Source: Candidatus Dechloromonas phosphorivorans
GTDB lineage: Bacteria > Pseudomonadota > Gammaproteobacteria > Burkholderiales > Rhodocyclaceae
Assembly (NCBI GenBank): GCA_016714975.1
Contig: JADKBR010000001.1
Coordinates: 310,001 to 374,000, forward strand
DNA: 64,000 nucleotides
Reading direction: 5' to 3'
Shown: piece after piece, positions 60,020 through 64,000 of the stretch
How the letters are laid out: each line of letters opens with the position of its first letter
Position numbering within the stretch: position 1 is the first letter of the stretch
Made by a program: the position numbers and the translations under genes
Notes under the pieces: model-generated
What the model was told of the DNA's origin: nothing
What the model saw: the letters and a program-made list of their open reading frames with translations, nothing else
Database searches by the model: none

Positions 60020-60025
60020 TATAAT
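60020..60025 (+). promoter_or_regulatory. Candidate -10 element for rhlE
   Basis: A perfect TATAAT only 9 bases before the ATG at 60034, predicting an almost leaderless message. No matching -35 was found. Confidence 0.35.
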
Positions 60026-60033
60026 GTTGCCCC

Positions 60034-61545
60034 ATGTCTGAAATCAATATGTTAGCCGGCGACGCTACTCGCACCCCAGCCCCGGAATCACCTGCGGAAA
60101 GAGGATCCGAAATCACTTTCGCGGACCTCGGCCTCGCCCCCGAACTGTTGCGCGCGGTTCTCGACGAGGGTTACACCAAACCAACACCGATCCAGGCCCA
60201 GGCCATCCCGCTGCTGATCAGCGGGGTGGACATCATGGGCGGCGCCCAGACCGGCACCGGCAAGACGGCCGCCTTCGTGCTGCCGATCCTCCAGCGCATC
60301 CTGCCATTCGCCAGCAGCAGCCCGTCGCCGGCCAGGCATCCGGTGCGCGCGCTGATCCTCGCACCGACCCGCGAACTGGCGCTGCAGGTCTACGAGTCGG
60401 TCAAGTCCTACAGCAAGCACACGCCGATCCGCGCCATGTGCGCCTTCGGCGGCGTCGACATCAAGCCGCAGATCGCCGAACTCAAGAAGGGCGTCGAGAT
60501 CCTCGTCGCCACCCCCGGCCGCCTGCTCGACCACGTCGAGAACAAGAGCGTCAGCTTCAACTCGGTACAGGCGCTGGTCCTCGACGAAGCCGACCGCATG
60601 CTCGACATGGGCTTCATCCCCGACGTCACGCGCATCCTCAACATGCTGCCGCAGCAACGGCAGAGCCTGCTCTTCTCGGCCACCTTCTCGGAAGAAATCA
60701 AGCGCCTCGCCGACACCATGCTCAAGTCGCCGGTGCTGATCGAAGTCGCCCGCCGCAACCAGGTGTCGGAAACGATCACGCACCGCGTGCACCCGGTGTC
60801 GGAATTCGCCAAGCGCGGACTGCTGATCAAGTTGCTGAAATCGAGCGAAATCCGCCAGTGCCTGGTCTTCATGCGAACCAAGCAGGGCTGTTCGCGCCTG
60901 ACCCGGGAACTGCAGCGCGCCGGCATCCACGCCGACGCCATCCACGGCGACAAGAGCCAACTGGAACGCATCAAGGCGCTCGACGCCTTCAAGGACGGCA
61001 CGACGCACGCGCTGATCGCCACCGATGTCGCCGCCCGCGGCCTGGATATCGACGACCTTCCCTACGTCATCAACTACGAGTTGCCGCACACGCCGGAAGA
61101 CTACGTGCACCGCATCGGCCGCACCGGCCGCGCCGGCAAGCCGGGCAATGCCATTTCACTGGTTTGTGCGCGTGAAGTCGGCTACCTTGTCGATATCGAG
61201 AAGCTGATCAAGCGGCCGATCGAGCAAGTCGAGGTCGCTGGTTTCGAACCGGAGCCAGAGTACGAGTATCCGCCGGGCAACAAACGCAGGCGGCCGTCCG
61301 CGCCGCCGGTAACGGCTCCGATCGCCCAGCGCCCTGAACGGCCCGAACGCCCGGTGCATGGCGATCGTCGCCCGCCGCGGCGCAACCCGATGATCGCCGC
61401 CGATGGCTTTGACTTCAGCAAGCCCTACGAGGATGCGGCGCCGCGCCACAGCTTGACGGATACGCAGAAGACGCCGGCCAAGGCCGACCCGCACAAGCCG
61501 AAGCGGGTCGTTGCGGCACTGCTCGGCGGCCTCGGAAAGCGCTAG
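60034..61545 (+). CDS. rhlE: DEAD-box RNA helicase RhlE
   Basis: 503 residues with the complete motif set: Q motif (TFADLGLAPELLRAVLDEGY), AQTGTGKT, PTRELALQ, VLDEADRMLDMGF, SATFS, RGLDIDDLPYVINYELP and HRIGRTGRAG. A basic, proline/arginine-rich tail of about 110 residues (KRRRPSAPP, RPPRRNP) is typical of RhlE-type RNA-binding extensions. It unwinds RNA in ribosome assembly and cold response. Confidence 0.95.
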   Translation: MSEINMLAGDATRTPAPESPAERGSEITFADLGLAPELLRAVLDEGYTKPTPIQAQAIPLLISGVDIMGGAQTGTGKTAAFVLPILQRILPFASSSPSPARHPVRALILAPTRELALQVYESVKSYSKHTPIRAMCAFGGVDIKPQIAELKKGVEILVATPGRLLDHVENKSVSFNSVQALVLDEADRMLDMGFIPDVTRILNMLPQQRQSLLFSATFSEEIKRLADTMLKSPVLIEVARRNQVSETITHRVHPVSEFAKRGLLIKLLKSSEIRQCLVFMRTKQGCSRLTRELQRAGIHADAIHGDKSQLERIKALDAFKDGTTHALIATDVAARGLDIDDLPYVINYELPHTPEDYVHRIGRTGRAGKPGNAISLVCAREVGYLVDIEKLIKRPIEQVEVAGFEPEPEYEYPPGNKRRRPSAPPVTAPIAQRPERPERPVHGDRRPPRRNPMIAADGFDFSKPYEDAAPRHSLTDTQKTPAKADPHKPKRVVAALLGGLGKR

Positions 61546-61546
61546 A

Positions 61547-62332
61547 TCACTTTCTGCGACCGGGGGCCGGAGCAGCGATCACTGGCCTTACCCCGTTGAG
61601 CTTGACGATGACCAGCGACAGGTTATCGCCCGCCCCGCCAGCCCGTTCGCGTGCCACTTCAATCAGGATTTCCGACGCCTTGCGCGCCGAATTCGCGGCG
61701 ACGATGCGGCCCATCTCGGCATCGTCAAAGTAGGCCCACAGCCCGTCCGAACAGATCACGAAGCTGTCGCCATCGGCCAGATCGCGGGCTGCACCGAATT
61801 CAAACTTCGGCTCTTCCTTGCCGCCCAGCGACGTGATGAGGACATTGCGTTTGGGATGCACCAGCGCCTCCTCGGGGGTGAGGCGCCCAGCCGCGATCAG
61901 GTGCTCGACGTAGGAATGGTCGACACTGCGGAAAATCGGCTCCCCATCGCGAAAGCGATAAAGGCGACTGTCGCCGCAGTGACCCCAGGTTACGGTGCCG
62001 GGCTGCAGCAATAACATCACCGCCGTGCTGTGCGGATCCTTTTCGTTCATGAAGCGCGACGCCTTGATCATCAGATGCGCCTCAAGCATGCTGTTTTCGA
62101 GCATGATGCGCGCCATCTCCTCTCTCGGCGAAAAGGACTCAAGGCTGCTCCTTGCGGTATGGACGACCTGTTCGGCAGCCAGCACCCCGCCCGCATGCCC
62201 ACCCATGCCATCGGCAACCACAGCTAGCGCCACCCCGCGTTGGCCCGGATGTGGAATGATCGCGACGCGATCTTGCTGTTCCTTGCGATCCCCCTGGTGC
62301 TGCGCGGCACAGGCGTCGACTGTTATGGGCAT
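61547..62332 (-). CDS. PP2C-family protein serine/threonine phosphatase
   Basis: 261 residues, metal-dependent. Motifs: QQDRVAI, VVADGMGGHAGG, VTWGHCGDSRLYRF, SFVICSDGLWAYF and GAGDNLSLVIVKL, including the metal-binding aspartates. Start ATG 62332 (MPITVDACAAQHQGDR) follows AAGGAGAGG. No Ser/Thr kinase or FHA gene is seen next to it. Confidence 0.92.
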   Translation of the reverse strand: MPITVDACAAQHQGDRKEQQDRVAIIPHPGQRGVALAVVADGMGGHAGGVLAAEQVVHTARSSLESFSPREEMARIMLENSMLEAHLMIKASRFMNEKDPHSTAVMLLLQPGTVTWGHCGDSRLYRFRDGEPIFRSVDHSYVEHLIAAGRLTPEEALVHPKRNVLITSLGGKEEPKFEFGAARDLADGDSFVICSDGLWAYFDDAEMGRIVAANSARKASEILIEVARERAGGAGDNLSLVIVKLNGVRPVIAAPAPGRRK

Positions 62333-62422
62333 TGCCTCTCCTTGACCGCCCAAAGACTAGCACGAATGGTCCACGTTCTCACCGTGACAAAACGCACGCT
62401 TTGCCCACAAATGGCCGGACTG

Positions 62423-63661
62423 TCAGGTCAGCGCGTCGTCAACCAGCTCGATCCAGTGCCGGACTGGAAGAACGCTGCCCGCTTGCAGGTGCGAGAGGCA
62501 GCCGATGTTGGCGGTCGCGATGGCCAGCGGCGAACCCGCCGTCAGCGCCGCCAGCTTGTTGTCGCGCAGACGCCTCGACAATTCCGGCTGGAGGAGCGAA
62601 TAGGTGCCGGCCGAGCCACAGCACAGGTGCCCGTCGGCCACCGGAACCAGCTCATAGCCAGCCGCCGCCAGCAGCCCCTCGATGACGCCACGGATCTTCA
62701 GCCCGTGTTGCAAGGTACAGGGCGAATGAAACGCCAGCTTGCCGCGCGCGCCGGCCGGCACTGCGAGCAACTCCAGCAGGCGCGGCCGTTCGGCGGCGAC
62801 GACTTCCGCCGGATCACAACAGAGGGCGCTGATTCGCGCCGCCTTCTCGGCATAGGCAGGATTATCGGCGAGCACATGCCCGTAGTCCTTGATCTGCACA
62901 CCACAGCCGGAGGCGGTGACGACGATCGCCTCGACCCCCGCCTCGACATGCCACCACCAGGCATCGATGTTGCGCCGCATGTCGTCCTTTGCCGCCTTCT
63001 GGTCATTGAGGTGGAAGCGCACGGCGCCACAACAGCCCGCCTTCCTCTCCTCGAACAACTTGATGCCCAGCCTGTCCAGCACACGTGCCGTCGCCACGTT
63101 GATGTTCGGGCCCAGCGCCGGCTGGACGCAGCCGGACAGCACCAGCATGCAGCGTCGATGGCCTACCGCCTCCGGCCACGGCTTCGCCGCTCCCTGGCTT
63201 TCCGGCGGCAATTTGTCGGCCAGCCCCGATGGCAGGAGCGGCCGCAGCAACTGGCCAAGCTTCACCGCCGGCCCGAAGATCCCGGGCCGTGGCAACACCG
63301 TGCGCAGCGCGCGGCGCATCAGTGCATCGCCGCCCTTGCGCGGCAGCTTCGTATCGACCACCTGGCGGCCGATGTCGAGCAGGTGGCTATACTTGACACC
63401 CGACGGGCAGGTCGTCTCGCACGAACGGCAGGTAAGGCAGCGGTCGAGGTGCAGGCGGGTCTTCTCGGTGACCGGCTTGCCTTCCAGCACCTGCTTGATC
63501 AGGTAGATACGCCCGCGCGGCCCATCGAGCTCGTCGCCGAGCAACTGGTAGGTCGGGCAGGTCGCCGTGCAGAAGCCGCAATGCACGCAACTGCGCAGGA
63601 TTGCCTCGGCCTCCCTGCCGGCCGGCGTGTCGCGGATGAAGTCGGCGAGTTTCGTATCCAT
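62423..63661 (-). CDS. glcF: Glycolate oxidase iron-sulfur subunit
   Basis: 412 residues. Two [4Fe-4S] ferredoxin motifs (CVHCGFCTATCPTY, CLTCRSCETTCPSG) and two CCG-type domains (KAGCCGAVRF, HLCCGSAGTYS). With GlcD and GlcE it oxidises glycolate to glyoxylate at the membrane. Its ATG overlaps the glcE stop. Confidence 0.94.
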   Translation of the reverse strand: MDTKLADFIRDTPAGREAEAILRSCVHCGFCTATCPTYQLLGDELDGPRGRIYLIKQVLEGKPVTEKTRLHLDRCLTCRSCETTCPSGVKYSHLLDIGRQVVDTKLPRKGGDALMRRALRTVLPRPGIFGPAVKLGQLLRPLLPSGLADKLPPESQGAAKPWPEAVGHRRCMLVLSGCVQPALGPNINVATARVLDRLGIKLFEERKAGCCGAVRFHLNDQKAAKDDMRRNIDAWWWHVEAGVEAIVVTASGCGVQIKDYGHVLADNPAYAEKAARISALCCDPAEVVAAERPRLLELLAVPAGARGKLAFHSPCTLQHGLKIRGVIEGLLAAAGYELVPVADGHLCCGSAGTYSLLQPELSRRLRDNKLAALTAGSPLAIATANIGCLSHLQAGSVLPVRHWIELVDDALT

Positions 63662-64000
63662 CAGAACTCGGCGTACAGGCGACCGGGGTTGAGGATGCCG
63701 CGCGGGTCGAAGCTCTTCTTCAGGCGCCGGTGCAAGGCAAGCAGCGCCGGCGCCAGCGGCGCGAAAGCGCCCTCCAGGCAGCGCAGAGATTCGGGCGCGC
63801 GATAGAGCACGGCGTGACCACCGGCCCGGGCCGCGGCGCCACGCACCGCCTCATGCTCGCCAGCATACCAGCGCTGGCCGCCACCCCACTCGATGGCGCG
63901 CAGGCCATCGAGCCCCGGCGACGCCGCGGTCGTCGGCACGGCCAGGCGCCACAGGATCGCTCCGGCGAACGCCGGATGCGTTTGCTCGCGCACGGAAATC
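63661..64000 (-). CDS. glcE: Glycolate oxidase FAD-binding subunit GlcE (C-terminal part)
   Basis: Only the last 112 or so codons are in the window; the gene continues past the right edge. FAGAILWRLAVP, AIEWGGGQRWYAG and the terminal LHRRLKKSFDPRGILNPGRLY are typical of the FAD-linked oxidase C-terminal domain of GlcE. glcD is expected further upstream on the minus strand. Confidence 0.9.
   Translation of the reverse strand, partial: ISVREQTHPAFAGAILWRLAVPTTAASPGLDGLRAIEWGGGQRWYAGEHEAVRGAAARAGGHAVLYRAPESLRCLEGAFAPLAPALLALHRRLKKSFDPRGILNPGRLYAEF

Overview
The window reads as chromosomal DNA of a high-GC betaproteobacterium, most likely Rhodocyclales (Azonexus/Dechloromonas/Accumulibacter-like). 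This is inferred from the protein repertoire: cd1-type nitrite reductase with a heme d1 pathway, paired cyanophycin synthetases, polyphosphate-type phosphatases and beta-type housekeeping operons. Nothing here names a species.

Layout. 1-2573 (minus): nirJ-nirN, the last steps of heme d1 synthesis. 2698-10431 (plus): a cyanophycin locus (ABC exporter-like protein, DUF1854 protein, CphA', CphA). 10471-13391: a cytoplasmic molybdopterin oxidoreductase and a divergent TetR regulator around a double operator. 13407-18564 (minus): a Tat-exported molybdoenzyme cluster with small periplasmic protein, pentaheme cytochrome c, Mo catalytic subunit, four-cluster Fe-S subunit and TorD-type chaperone; no NrfD/DmsC anchor is present. 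18698-25055 (minus): nirS, a diheme cytochrome, a cupredoxin, nirC, nirF, nirDL, nirG, nirH, with nirE (cobA) divergent at 25310. Three FNR/DNR-type palindromes lie upstream of nirS/nirE, of nirJ, and (imperfect) of the molybdoenzyme cluster. 26492-32103: tRNA-Leu, queA-tgt-yajC-secD-secF. 32179-36046: a CYTH triphosphatase, a two-domain Ppx/GppA protein and an unknown membrane protein, followed by a second copy of the 3' end of secF. 36512-50633: pstS, a CDF transporter, cytochrome c' with a b561 remnant, a DUF2322 gene, purB, gst, psd, mnmA, Nudix, ilvE, waaF, a YheT-type hydrolase and a phosphomannomutase. 50634-52124: about 1.5 kb of G-homopolymer-riddled sequence without a credible gene. 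52125-64000: pgm, small genes, alaS, ugpQ-ugpB, rhlE, a PP2C phosphatase and glcF-glcE.

How the genes work together. NirE makes precorrin-2; NirDL/G/H decarboxylate siroheme; NirJ, NirF and NirN finish heme d1 for NirS in the periplasm, with NirC, the cupredoxin and the diheme cytochrome as likely electron carriers. A second anaerobic respiratory module (the molybdoenzyme cluster) and carbon/nitrogen/phosphate storage genes (cyanophycin, Ppx, CYTH, PstS, UgpB/Q) fit a denitrifier living under fluctuating nutrients.

Quality note. Six conserved genes (nirN, nirJ, the ABC gene, queA, the CYTH gene, ugpB) each carry a one-base frameshift at or beside a short homopolymer. This pattern and the poly-G block point to uncorrected sequencing errors more than to real gene loss.
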